Shown here: positions 32,464 to 40,282 of the stretch, piece after piece | How the letters are laid out: the number at the start of each line of letters is the position of its first letter | Position numbering within the stretch: the first letter of the stretch is position 1 | Assembly (NCBI RefSeq): GCF_040676775.1 | Contig: NZ_JBFAPP010000005.1 | Span: forward strand, 186,001 to 250,000 | DNA: 64,000 bases | Direction: 5' to 3' | Origin: Micromonospora_G sp040676775 | Lineage (GTDB): Bacteria; Actinomycetota; Actinomycetes; Mycobacteriales; Micromonosporaceae | The notes under the pieces: generated by a model | What the model was told of the DNA's origin: nothing | The model's database searches: none | Seen by the model: only the letters and a program-made list of their open reading frames with translations | Position numbers and translations under genes: made by a program

Positions 32464-33443
32464 CCGTGAGCGCCACCCCGCCGACCGCGCCCCCGGCCGG
32501 CGACCGACCGGCGGGTCCGGTCACCCCGCCGACCCCACCCGACGTCACGGCCACCCCGCCGGCCGTCGTACCGCCGCGTCCGGCCAGGGGCGCCGAAATC
32601 CCGGCGGTACGGATCACCGGCGTGGTGCTCACCCTGCTCGGCGTGCTGCTACTGGGCTTCGTCGTACACCTGACGTTGATCTCGGAGATCCGTTACGACC
32701 GGTCGCAGCAGGTCGCGTACGCCGACTTCCGCAAGGACCTGGCCGAAGCCGTGGCACCGGTCGGGCAGAGCGGTTTCGACAACCAGATCCTCCGGCTCGG
32801 CGCGCCCGTGGCGGTGCTGCGCATCCCCGCGCTCGGCACCCAGCAGGTGGTCTTCGAGGGGACCACCGCGGGGGTGCTGGCGGACGGGCCGGGACACCGC
32901 CGCGACACACCCCTGCCGGGCCAGGCGGGCACCAGCATGATCATGGGACGGCGGGCGGCGTACGGCGGGCCGTTCAAGGGTCTGCCGCTGCTCCGCGCCG
33001 GTGACCAGGTGATGGTGGTGACCGGCCAGGGCGAGCACGAGTACCGGGTCATCGGCGTACGGCACGGGGGTGAACCGCAACCGCCGAGGCTCGCCAGCGG
33101 TGCCGGCCGGCTGGTGCTGGCCACCGCCGCCGGCCGGCCCTACCTGCCGACCGACGTCGTGTACGTGGACGCCGACCTCGTCTCCGAGGCCCAGCCGGCC
33201 CCGAAACGGCGCATCGGCCCGGGGTCGCTGACCCGGGCGGAGAAGACGATGGCCGGTGATCCCACCGCGTGGACCGCTCTGCTCCTGTGGGGGCAGGCGC
33301 TGCTGATCGCCGCGTACGCGGTGAGTTGGGCCTGGGCCCGGTGGGGCGGCTGGCAGGCGTGGGTGGTCGGTGCCCCGCTGCTCAGCGCGCTCGGCCTCGC
33401 CGTCGCCGACCAGGTCGCCCGAGTCCTGCCCAACCTCTACTGA
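32460..33443 (+). CDS. Sortase-fold protein lacking catalytic His and Cys
   Basis: This 327-aa protein has a cytoplasmic Pro-rich N-terminus, one membrane helix (about 53-74), a sortase domain (about 110-240) and two or three C-terminal membrane helices. The sortase context GPGHRRDTPLPGQAG is followed by MGRRAAYGGPF, where Arg164 stands at the usual catalytic His (AGHRxxYG). The usual TxTC site reads LATAAGRPY, with Ala223 in place of Cys. The whole protein contains no cysteine. It cannot be a normal transpeptidase; I infer a scaffold or assembly role for the co-encoded surface proteins. Confidence 0.82.
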   Translation: MTVSATPPTAPPAGDRPAGPVTPPTPPDVTATPPAVVPPRPARGAEIPAVRITGVVLTLLGVLLLGFVVHLTLISEIRYDRSQQVAYADFRKDLAEAVAPVGQSGFDNQILRLGAPVAVLRIPALGTQQVVFEGTTAGVLADGPGHRRDTPLPGQAGTSMIMGRRAAYGGPFKGLPLLRAGDQVMVVTGQGEHEYRVIGVRHGGEPQPPRLASGAGRLVLATAAGRPYLPTDVVYVDADLVSEAQPAPKRRIGPGSLTRAEKTMAGDPTAWTALLLWGQALLIAAYAVSWAWARWGGWQAWVVGAPLLSALGLAVADQVARVLPNLY

Positions 33444-33456
33444 TTACGGAGCCGAC

Positions 33457-34284
33457 GTGACTCTCGACAAGACCCTCACGCTGTCCGCCGATCCGGCCGC
33501 GCCCGGTGCGCTGGCGGCACTGGAGGCGCGGTCGATCTCGGCCTGGTTCGGTCAGCACAAGGTGCTCGACCGGGTGTCGCTGACCATGGCGGCCGGCGAG
33601 GTGACCGCGCTGATCGGACCCTCCGGCTGCGGCAAGTCCACCTTCCTGCGCATCCTCAACCGGATGCACGAGCTGATCCCGTCGGCGACCCTGGCCGGCG
33701 AGGTGCTGCTCGACGGCGACGACCTGTACGCGTCGGCCCGGCGGATCACCGACGCCCGGCGCCAGGTCGGCATGGTCTTCCAGAAGCCCAACCCGTTCCC
33801 GACCATGTCCATCTACGACAACGTGCTCGCCGGTCTGAAGCTGACCGGCGTCCGGGCCGATCGCGACGTCAAGGACGCCCTGGTGGAGGAGTGCCTGACC
33901 AAGGCCGGGCTCTGGAAGGAGGTACGCGACCGGCTCCGGTCGCCCGGCGGTGCGCTCTCCGGCGGGCAGCAGCAGCGGTTGTGCATCGCCCGGTCGTTGG
34001 CGGTCCGGCCCCGGGTGCTGCTGATGGACGAGCCCTGTTCGGCGCTCGATCCGACCTCGACCCGCCGGATCGAGGAAACCATCGCCGAACTGGTGTCCGA
34101 GGTGACGATCGTGATCGTCACGCACAACATGCAGCAGGCGGCGCGAGTGTCCAATCAGTGCGCTTTTTTCCTCGCCGAACACGGCACCCCCGGCGCCATT
34201 GTCGAGCACGGCCCGACGGAGCTGATGTTCGACAGCCCGCGCGATCCTCGTACCTCCGATTACGTACACGGACGGTTCGGATAG
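33457..34284 (+). CDS. pstB: Phosphate ABC transporter ATPase PstB
   Basis: This 275-aa ATPase has Walker A GPSGCGKST, the PstB-typical FQKPNPFPTMSIYDNV, signature LSGGQQQR, Walker B VLLMDEP followed by CSALDPTSTRRIEE, and the H-loop THNMQQAARVS. It should power PstC/PstA. The GTG at 33457 follows ACGGAG. It lies 13 nt after the sortase-like gene and 11 kb from pstA, so the transporter genes are split by the surface-protein genes. A terminator follows. Confidence 0.93.
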   Translation: MTLDKTLTLSADPAAPGALAALEARSISAWFGQHKVLDRVSLTMAAGEVTALIGPSGCGKSTFLRILNRMHELIPSATLAGEVLLDGDDLYASARRITDARRQVGMVFQKPNPFPTMSIYDNVLAGLKLTGVRADRDVKDALVEECLTKAGLWKEVRDRLRSPGGALSGGQQQRLCIARSLAVRPRVLLMDEPCSALDPTSTRRIEETIAELVSEVTIVIVTHNMQQAARVSNQCAFFLAEHGTPGAIVEHGPTELMFDSPRDPRTSDYVHGRFG

Positions 34285-34291
34285 GCGACGA

Positions 34292-34325
34292 CGCCGACCG
34301 GCCGATCGGGGCTGGCCGGTCGGCG
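34292..34325 (+). terminator. Terminator after pstB
   Basis: CGCCGACCGGCC/GGCCGGTCGGCG, a perfect 12-bp stem with a 10-nt loop, starts 7 bp after the pstB stop. Confidence 0.8.
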
Positions 34326-34441
34326 GCGACCCGAAATGACGAATTGCCAGGCGGGGCCTGGTTTGACATCTGCTATTAACACAACGGCTCTATCCGATTC
34401 CGCGAATTGTCAGTCCCGCGTCGGCTCGGCCGTAACCCGCA

Positions 34442-34463
34442 ATTTTCCTTATGCATGTCCGGC
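34442..34463 (+). promoter_or_regulatory. PHO-box-like direct repeat (copy 6)
   Basis: The second unit GCATGTCCGGC matches copies 1 and 2, while the first (ATTTTCCTTAT) is degenerate. About 25-70 bp downstream, this region shares further sequence with the pst operon upstream region: GTCACAG, then AGCCTGATCG and GTT at the same spacing (34488-34517 here and 19110-19139 there). Confidence 0.4.
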
Positions 34464-34582
34464 GTAGACGTTGGCCTCCACGGCGGGTCACAGCCCGTGT
34501 GCAGCCTGATCGAGTTGCGGCCGGTCACCGCTCCCAATGAGGGAGAGCCGCCGTACCGCACTTCTCCTGAAGGAAGTGATCC

Positions 34583-35809
34583 ATGAAGGCAACCAAGTCC
34601 CTGCTCGGCCGTACGGCCGCTCTGGCCGGCGCGGTCGCGCTGTCGGTGGTCGGTCTGGTCGGCGTCGCAGCGCCCGCCCAGGCCGCCGCCCTGGGTACGC
34701 TCACGCTCAACCCCACCACCGGTGACGTGGCCGCCAACCCGGCGCTGCTCGGGGCGACCACGTCGGCGGCCTGCCCGGCCGGCTTCGGCGACCAGGCAGT
34801 GCTGCGGTTCGGTCCGGTCGGCGGCCAGGTCGCGAACCTGAACAAGATCGCGAGCATCGGCAACTACGACCAGGCTCCGTTCACCCTCGACGCCAACCGG
34901 TCGATCACCACCGCCCTCGGCGCGGCACCGGCCAACGGCGAGTACCTGTTCGTGATCGAGTGCATCAGCGGCGTCAACGGCCCCCACCCGGACCGCTTCG
35001 AGACCGCCGTCACCGTCACCGGCGGTGCCTGGAAGGTCAAGGGCGCCGTGGAGCCGGCCACCCCGACCACCACCGCGCTGGCCGCCAGCCCGGCCGGTCC
35101 GGTCGAGCTGGGCACCAACGTCACCCTGACCGCCACGGTCGCCCCGGCCGCCGCCACCGGCTCGGTCGACTTCCGCCGCGGCGGTGCCTCGCTCGGCAGC
35201 GCCCCGGTCTCGAACGGCACGGCCACCCTCACCACCAACGCCCTCTCGGCCGGCACCAACTCGCTGACCGCCGTCTTCACCCCGGCGGACGCGGCGGCGT
35301 TCGCGCCGTCCACCTCCTCGGCCGTCTCGGTCCAGGTCACCGTGCCGGGCAGCCTCAGCGCCACCCAGGAACTGACCGCCGACGTGGCGCCGGGCGCGTT
35401 CTCGCTCGCCGTCGCCGGCAACGCCGTCGCCCTGACCGGTGGCGTCGTCGGCGGCGCGGCCACCGGTGCCCTGAACAAGGCCACGGTGACCGACCTGCGC
35501 GGCACCAACGCCGGTTGGAACCTGACCGGCCAGGTCGAGCCCTTCGTCGGGCCGGCGGGCGCCACCATCGCGGCGAACCAGCTCGGCTGGGTGCCGACCG
35601 CCAGCGAGGTCGACGAGAACTCCGGCACGGTCGTCGCGGGTGCGGCGGCCAACCCCGGTGCCGGCCTGGGCGACGCGCGCGCGTTGTGCAGCGCCGCGCA
35701 GGGCAGCAGCGCGGGTGTCTTCGAGTGCGGCGCCGCGCTGACGCTCGACATCCCGGACACCGCGGCTCCGGGCAGCTACAGCGCCACCCTGACCCTCACG
35801 CTGGTCTGA
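34583..35809 (+). CDS. WxL-like domain protein with two-cysteine and Ig-like domains
   Basis: This 408-aa secreted protein has a signal peptide (to about residue 35), the shared two-cysteine domain (36-155, Cys64 and Cys127), an Ig-like domain (162-254) and a C-terminal domain (258-408) with the features of a WxL wall-binding domain: TVTDLRGTNAGWNLTG, where W312-N-L314 is the WxL motif, and a closing YSATLTLTL. WxL domains bind peptidoglycan non-covalently in Firmicutes. A second Cys pair (369, 382) lies inside it. A DUF916-like partner is encoded next, as in classical WxL operons. Confidence 0.8.
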   Translation: MKATKSLLGRTAALAGAVALSVVGLVGVAAPAQAAALGTLTLNPTTGDVAANPALLGATTSAACPAGFGDQAVLRFGPVGGQVANLNKIASIGNYDQAPFTLDANRSITTALGAAPANGEYLFVIECISGVNGPHPDRFETAVTVTGGAWKVKGAVEPATPTTTALAASPAGPVELGTNVTLTATVAPAAATGSVDFRRGGASLGSAPVSNGTATLTTNALSAGTNSLTAVFTPADAAAFAPSTSSAVSVQVTVPGSLSATQELTADVAPGAFSLAVAGNAVALTGGVVGGAATGALNKATVTDLRGTNAGWNLTGQVEPFVGPAGATIAANQLGWVPTASEVDENSGTVVAGAAANPGAGLGDARALCSAAQGSSAGVFECGAALTLDIPDTAAPGSYSATLTLTLV

Positions 35810-35840
35810 TCCACCGGGTCTGACCAGCCAAAGGTCTGGG

Positions 35841-35938
35841 ACCACCGGTGCGGCGCCACCCCTTGATCCCCCCACGGGGACGGTGGCGTCGCGCCGCTGG
35901 GACGACAACGGCGGGGGTACCTCGGGCACACCAGCCCG
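35841..35938 (+). terminator. Two hairpins between the WxL-like and DUF916-like genes
   Basis: The first pairs GGCGCCACCCC with GGGGACGGTGGCG, and the second pairs GCGGGGGTACC with the GGCACCCCCGC just beyond this span. Together they fill most of the 176-bp gap. They may partly terminate or stabilise the upstream mRNA. Confidence 0.5.
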
Positions 35939-35985
35939 TGGCACCCCCGCCGCACCTCCGTTTCTGCGACCCGGGAGCCGTACCC

Positions 35986-37149
35986 ATGACCGCCGCCCGT
36001 AGCCCACGCGTCCGTGCCATCTTGTTGCTCGCCGCCGCCGTGTCGGCGCTGGCCGTGGCGCCGCCACCCGCCCCGGTGCGAGCCGCGCCGGGCCCGTCCG
36101 CTCCCGCGCCCGCCGGTTCGGCCCCGGAGGAGTTCCGGTGGGCGGTGCAGCCCTCCAGTGCGACCGCCCCGACCGGGCGCAACCAGTTCATCTACGACCT
36201 GGGTCCCGGCCAGCAGGTCGACGACCACGTCGCGATCACCAACCTCTCGGCCAAACCGCTGACCTTCACGGTGTACGCCACCGACGCGTTCACCGCGACC
36301 GACGGCGCCTTCGCGCTGCTGCCGGCGAGCCAGCCGGCGAAGGACGCGGGCACCTGGGTCGGCTTCGACCGCAAGCCCCTGACGATCAAACCGGGGCAGC
36401 GGGTCATCGTCCCGTTCCGGCTCGCGGTGCCGGCGAACGCCGCCCCCGGGGACCATGCCGCCGGGGTCGTCGCGTCCGTGGCCGAACAGCGGGTCGACGC
36501 CGAGGGGCAGCGGGTCAACGTGGACCGGCGGGTCGCGGCCCGGATCTACCTGCGGGTGGGCGGACCGGTCACCGCAGCCGCCGAAGTCGAGTCGGCCCAG
36601 GTGACGTACGACAACCCGGTGCTGCCGTTCACCCGTGGCCCGATGACGATCACCTACCGGGTACGCAACACCGGCAACATCCGGGTCAACGGCAAGGTAC
36701 GCCTGCGTGCCACCGGACTGCTCGGCCTCCCGCTGGGCGGAACCCAGCAGCTCGACCTGCCGGAGTTGCTGCCCGGCGCACAGGTCACCCTGACCCGGCG
36801 GCTCGACGGCGTACTGCCGGCCGGGCTGGTCACCGGTGTGGTGGAGGTCGACCCGTCGACCAGCCAGGGCGCGTTGCCGCAGACGACCCGTACCAGCTCG
36901 GTCCTGGCCCCGCCGTGGACGCTGCTGTACCTGGTGCTCCTGGTCCTCGCGGTGGTAGGCGCACGGTGGTGGCGTCGCCGCCGCAACACGACCACGGTCC
37001 CCGACGGCGGCCCGACCGGGCCAGCGCCAACCGCCGCGCCAACCGCCACGCGGGCTGGGAAGCCGTCGGGCGCGTCGGCCGGGAAGCCGTCGGCCGGGCC
37101 GTCCGAGGCGCCCACCGGTGACGCCGTGAGCGCCGACGCCCGTGCCTAG
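35986..37149 (+). CDS. DUF916-like WxL-interacting protein
   Basis: This 387-aa protein has a signal peptide, two beta-sandwich regions and a C-terminal membrane helix (about 306-326) followed by an Arg-rich stop and a long Ala/Pro/Thr cytoplasmic tail. The N-terminal domain (FRWAVQPSSA, DLGPGQQVDDHVAITNLSAKPLTFTVYATDAF, LTIKPGQRVIVPFRLAVPANAAPGDHAAGVV) matches the DUF916 peptidoglycan-binding domain of WxL-interacting proteins. It should sit at the membrane and bind both wall and WxL partner. The ATG at 35986 follows GGGAG; the 3' end overlaps the next gene by 8 bp. Confidence 0.82.
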   Translation: MTAARSPRVRAILLLAAAVSALAVAPPPAPVRAAPGPSAPAPAGSAPEEFRWAVQPSSATAPTGRNQFIYDLGPGQQVDDHVAITNLSAKPLTFTVYATDAFTATDGAFALLPASQPAKDAGTWVGFDRKPLTIKPGQRVIVPFRLAVPANAAPGDHAAGVVASVAEQRVDAEGQRVNVDRRVAARIYLRVGGPVTAAAEVESAQVTYDNPVLPFTRGPMTITYRVRNTGNIRVNGKVRLRATGLLGLPLGGTQQLDLPELLPGAQVTLTRRLDGVLPAGLVTGVVEVDPSTSQGALPQTTRTSSVLAPPWTLLYLVLLVLAVVGARWWRRRRNTTTVPDGGPTGPAPTAAPTATRAGKPSGASAGKPSAGPSEAPTGDAVSADARA

Positions 37150-38017
37150 ATCGCGTCCGTTGATCAGGTTCGTGCTCGCGCTCGGGGCCGCCGCCGTCGT
37201 CGCGCTGCCGGCAAATGCTCCGGCGGCGCTTGCCGCGCGGGCCGAGCCGAGCATCGTGCTCGACCGGGCCGAGGTCGCGGTCGGCGACCAACTCGCGGTA
37301 CGGCTGGCCGGCTGGCCGGCCGGCAACGTGCAGGTGGAACTCTGCGGCAACGAGGCCCAGCGGGGCTCGATCGACTGTGCGGTGGGCGGGGCCGCGAGCG
37401 CCGCGGTCCTGCCCGACGGCTCCGGTGCGGTGGCGCTGACGGTGCCGGCGCCGCCGGGCGCCTGCCCGTGCGTGATCCGGGTCCGGCCGGTCGCCGGCGG
37501 CGAGACCCGAACCGCCCCGGTGGCGGTCAAGGGCGTCCCGGTGCGGACCGCCCCGCCGGCCGCGCCGGTCCCGACCGAGCTGGCCGCGTCCGGCGTACGG
37601 ATCGTCGGGGCGGGTTCGCCCTGGGCCGCGCTCTTCGCCGGCCCGGCACACCGTACGGTGAAGGTGACGCTACGTAACCCTGGTCAGGCGCCGGTGCTGA
37701 GCCCCCGGCTGGCGCTGACCAGTGGTCGGCCCGGCCGCACCACGGTCATCGTCGCGGCACCCCCGGTGGGCCTGCTGGCACCCGGTCAGGAGCGCACATT
37801 CGACCTGCCCGTCACGTTCGGGGCGCCCACCTGGGGTCGGTACACCGTTCGGGGCGAGTTGCTCGGCGCCGACCAGCCGGAGGTGTTCTACGCGCACACC
37901 CACTCGTACCCCTGGGGTCTGATCCTGCTGCCGGTACTGGCCCTCGCGTACGCGACCGTGCGCTGGTCGCGGCGGGCGGGCCGGGGCGCCGTGGCGGCGG
38001 ACCGGCGGTCGACCTGA
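37142..38017 (+). CDS. Neocarzinostatin-like Ig-fold membrane protein
   Basis: This 291-aa protein has a signal peptide (to about residue 31), a domain resembling the neocarzinostatin/chromoprotein Ig fold (VGDQLAVRLAGWPAGNVQVELCGNEAQ, with IDCAVGG and CPCVIRV giving paired Cys), a second beta-rich domain and a C-terminal membrane helix (about 259-277). The GTG overlaps the stop of the DUF916-like gene, so the two are coupled. In this setting it is probably another extracellular adaptor rather than a drug-binding chromoprotein. Confidence 0.72.
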   Translation: MPRSRPLIRFVLALGAAAVVALPANAPAALAARAEPSIVLDRAEVAVGDQLAVRLAGWPAGNVQVELCGNEAQRGSIDCAVGGAASAAVLPDGSGAVALTVPAPPGACPCVIRVRPVAGGETRTAPVAVKGVPVRTAPPAAPVPTELAASGVRIVGAGSPWAALFAGPAHRTVKVTLRNPGQAPVLSPRLALTSGRPGRTTVIVAAPPVGLLAPGQERTFDLPVTFGAPTWGRYTVRGELLGADQPEVFYAHTHSYPWGLILLPVLALAYATVRWSRRAGRGAVAADRRST

Positions 38018-38034
38018 CGTACCCTCGACGGGTC

Positions 38035-38457
38035 ATGAGCGAAGCGCAGAGCAGTTTTCCCCGGCGGGACGACAGCGGCAGGATCACCGGCCTGGCCGAT
38101 CTCGGTGGCGTGGTCCTCGCCGGCCTGGTCATCGGTGTGCTGGCGCTGGTCCTGTTCGACTGGGCCTTCGAGTCGATCGGCCTGGCCGACTTCGGCAAGA
38201 CCAACGGCTGGCTGGCGGTGATCCTGCCGGCCTGGCTCTTCGTCGAGGAGTACCGGGCATGGGGGCCGGGACCGGCCAGGGCGGCGGCGGCCGTGGTGGC
38301 TGCCGGGGTCGGGCTGACCACCGGTCTGCTCGCCGCGGGGCTGGCTGCCGGAGCGCCGCCCATCGTGTCGGGCGCGGCGGCGGCCGGGGCGTTCGCGCTG
38401 GTATATACGCTGATCTGGTATTTCGGCGTCCGGTGGTTGAACCGCCGGACGGGTTGA
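38035..38457 (+). CDS. Four-helix integral membrane protein, unknown function
   Basis: This 140-aa protein has a short hydrophilic N-terminus and about four membrane segments (near residues 26-45, 58-72, 80-102 and 106-133). It starts 18 nt after the neocarzinostatin-like gene and is probably co-transcribed with it. No family was recognised. Confidence 0.7.
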   Translation: MSEAQSSFPRRDDSGRITGLADLGGVVLAGLVIGVLALVLFDWAFESIGLADFGKTNGWLAVILPAWLFVEEYRAWGPGPARAAAAVVAAGVGLTTGLLAAGLAAGAPPIVSGAAAAGAFALVYTLIWYFGVRWLNRRTG

Positions 38458-38471
38458 TCGGAGATGGAATC

Positions 38472-38780
38472 GTGAGTCCCGCCGTGAAGTACACGCTGGG
38501 CCGGGTCGGGCTGTTCCTGGTGGTCATGGCCGCGCTGCTGCCGGTTCCCATGAGCATCTTCCTCAAGCTCATGCTGGCGGTGGTGTTCTCGGCGGCGGCG
38601 TCCTTCTTCCTGCTCAAGACCTGGCGTGACGAGATGGCCCAGCAGGTGGCCGGGGCGGTCCAGCGGCGGCAGGAGGAGAAGGCGCGGCTGCGCGCGGCAC
38701 TCTCCGGTGACGACCAGCCCGCCACGGCCCCGCCGGCCTCCTCGACCACCCCGCCGGCCGACCCCGACACCACTCGCTGA
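38472..38780 (+). CDS. DUF4229 domain membrane protein
   Basis: This 102-aa protein matches the actinobacterial DUF4229 pattern: KYTLGRVGLFLVV, two closely spaced membrane helices with FLKLMLAVVFSAAASFFLL, then KTWRDEMAQQVAGA and a charged tail. The GTG at 38472 follows GGAG by eight bases; in-frame sequence upstream is not supported. DUF4229 genes are often near the menaquinone genes in actinomycetes, but here it ends the surface-protein block. Function unknown. Confidence 0.8.
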   Translation: MSPAVKYTLGRVGLFLVVMAALLPVPMSIFLKLMLAVVFSAAASFFLLKTWRDEMAQQVAGAVQRRQEEKARLRAALSGDDQPATAPPASSTTPPADPDTTR

Positions 38781-38832
38781 GCGCCGGGGTCACCGCACCT
38801 CGCCTACCGGGAGGCCGGTCGGGGCTCGCGGC

Positions 38833-39234
38833 TCAGCGGTCCAGGTCGCGCCGTCGGGCCACCCGGTCCAGGTCGTCCATCAGGCCGTCCAGCCGGCGCA
38901 TGCCCTCGTCCAGCTTGCCCAGCGAATCCTCGCTCGGCGCGGCCGCCAGCACCGGGGCGATGATCTCGTTCGCGCGGGTGCCGTACTCCCGTTGGGCCTC
39001 GCCGATGGCGGCGGTGACCTCCGCGGCGACGTCCTCCGCCGACAGCCGCATCGCGCCGGGGTCGATCCGCAGCTCCTGAATCGCGCCACCCGGACCGGTG
39101 CGCGCCCGCACGTAGCCGCGCGGCGATTCGCCGGTGCCGTACTGGTCGGCGAGGTCGTCCTGCATCCGCTGGATCCGCGCCACCTGCTGGTGGGCGTACT
39201 CGGCGAGATCCTCCAGATTCCGGATGTCGGGCAC
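38833..39234 (-). CDS. YbaB/EbfC-like nucleoid-associated family protein
   Basis: This 133-aa protein has an N-terminal helix (LEDLAEYAHQQVARIQRMQDDLADQ) and a beta-rich middle (RARTGPGGAIQELRIDPGAMRLSAEDVAAEVTAAIGEAQRE), the layout of YbaB/EbfC proteins, with a longer C-terminus. Actinobacteria often encode such proteins next to ESX-like substrates, as here. The GTG at 39234 has AGAGGA six bases upstream. Whether it binds DNA is not known. Confidence 0.7.
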   Translation of the reverse strand: MPDIRNLEDLAEYAHQQVARIQRMQDDLADQYGTGESPRGYVRARTGPGGAIQELRIDPGAMRLSAEDVAAEVTAAIGEAQREYGTRANEIIAPVLAAAPSEDSLGKLDEGMRRLDGLMDDLDRVARRRDLDR

Positions 39235-39371
39235 GTCGAATCCTCTCGGCGGGTGTCGGCCGCCAGGAGGGCCCCTGCGCAACCGAATGCGATGACAGGG
39301 CGCCGCTTCCCTACGGCGGGTCAGGGTGGACAGGATAGCGAGGCCGGTTGGGGCGGTGGCATTCTTGCCCG

Positions 39372-39974
39372 GTGGCCAAGGATGACACGCTCCACATTGA
39401 GCCGGCGCTGCGTCCACTCCTCGCGCCCGGGGAGCGGTTGCTGACCGCCGCGATGCTGATCAAGGACGTCGGTACGACCGACGACGTCTCCATTTCCGAC
39501 GAGCTGAAGAACCTGCTCGACCCGACCATCCTGCTCGGCCTGGGCACCCATCCGGGCAACCTGTTGCAGCGGGCAACGTTCGGCCGGGCGGTGATCGGCC
39601 CGGAAGACAGCCCGGCCCGACGGCTGTACGACGCGGTCGACGCGACCACCTCACCCACCCTCGCGGTCACCGACAGCCGGTTGCTGGTCGCCGATCGCAA
39701 GACGGTCGACCGCGTCGGTGGAAGTTGGACCGACCGGTGGTTCGGTCCGGTGGAGTACGCCGCGACGCTGACCCACGAATCGCCACGGGACGCTATCGTC
39801 GGGGCGATCATGGCGCCGGCGGGTGTGCTCCGCCGAGGACGGTTCCTGGTCGTCTTCACCGACGGATCGGTCTGTGCCCTGATCGGCGGGCCGCCGAACG
39901 CGGGTCGGCGGGCGGCGGAAGCCATCGGCCCGCCCCGCCCGGCGGCGGGTACTCCTGGGGAGGAGCAGGCATGA
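39372..39974 (+). CDS. Hypothetical protein upstream of the EspC/WXG pair
   Basis: This 200-aa soluble protein has a central segment TLAVTDSRLLVADRK typical of PH-like bacterial domains and a C-terminal RRGRFLVVFTDGSVCALI. It begins at a GTG without a ribosome site, suggesting a leaderless message. Its stop overlaps the next ATG (ATGA), so it belongs to the same operon as the two ESX-substrate-like genes. Function unknown. Confidence 0.65.
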   Translation: MAKDDTLHIEPALRPLLAPGERLLTAAMLIKDVGTTDDVSISDELKNLLDPTILLGLGTHPGNLLQRATFGRAVIGPEDSPARRLYDAVDATTSPTLAVTDSRLLVADRKTVDRVGGSWTDRWFGPVEYAATLTHESPRDAIVGAIMAPAGVLRRGRFLVVFTDGSVCALIGGPPNAGRRAAEAIGPPRPAAGTPGEEQA

Positions 39975-40282
39975 CACAACCGGTGAAGGTCTATCTCGAC
40001 GCGATGACCAGGTACGCGGACGCGATGCAGGACCTCGGTACGGCCTTCGGCAACACCCGCGCCCTGCTGGTGGACGCCGACGTGAGCGAGGACAGCTTCG
40101 GGATGCTGCCGGAGTCCCGTGAGGTCGCGACGGTCTACGAGCAGCGCACCACGGACGGGCTGGAGGTGCTGCGTACCGGCGAGGACGTGTTCGGCGAGTT
40201 GGCGGTGGCGTTCCGCCAGATGCGGGACAACTACCGGGGCACCGACCAGGCCGCCTCCGACCGGTTCGGGGGAGGGAAGTGA
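39971..40282 (+). CDS. EspC-like type VII secretion target protein
   Basis: This 103-aa helical protein lacks a signal peptide and resembles the ESX-target EspC family: VYLDAMTRYADAMQDLGTAFG, a central loop and a second long helix ending GTDQAASDRFGG. Such proteins pair with a partner encoded next door. The ATG overlaps the upstream stop and the stop overlaps the downstream GTG, so all three genes are co-translated. Confidence 0.7.
   Translation: MTQPVKVYLDAMTRYADAMQDLGTAFGNTRALLVDADVSEDSFGMLPESREVATVYEQRTTDGLEVLRTGEDVFGELAVAFRQMRDNYRGTDQAASDRFGGGK

Noticed and set aside
32460..33443. Active class E sortase responsible for LAxTG anchoring
   Set aside because: Both catalytic positions are substituted and the protein has no cysteine.
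37142..38017. Enediyne apoprotein with a biosynthetic cluster
   Set aside because: Only the Ig-like fold resembles neocarzinostatin; the protein is membrane-anchored and no enediyne synthase genes are nearby.
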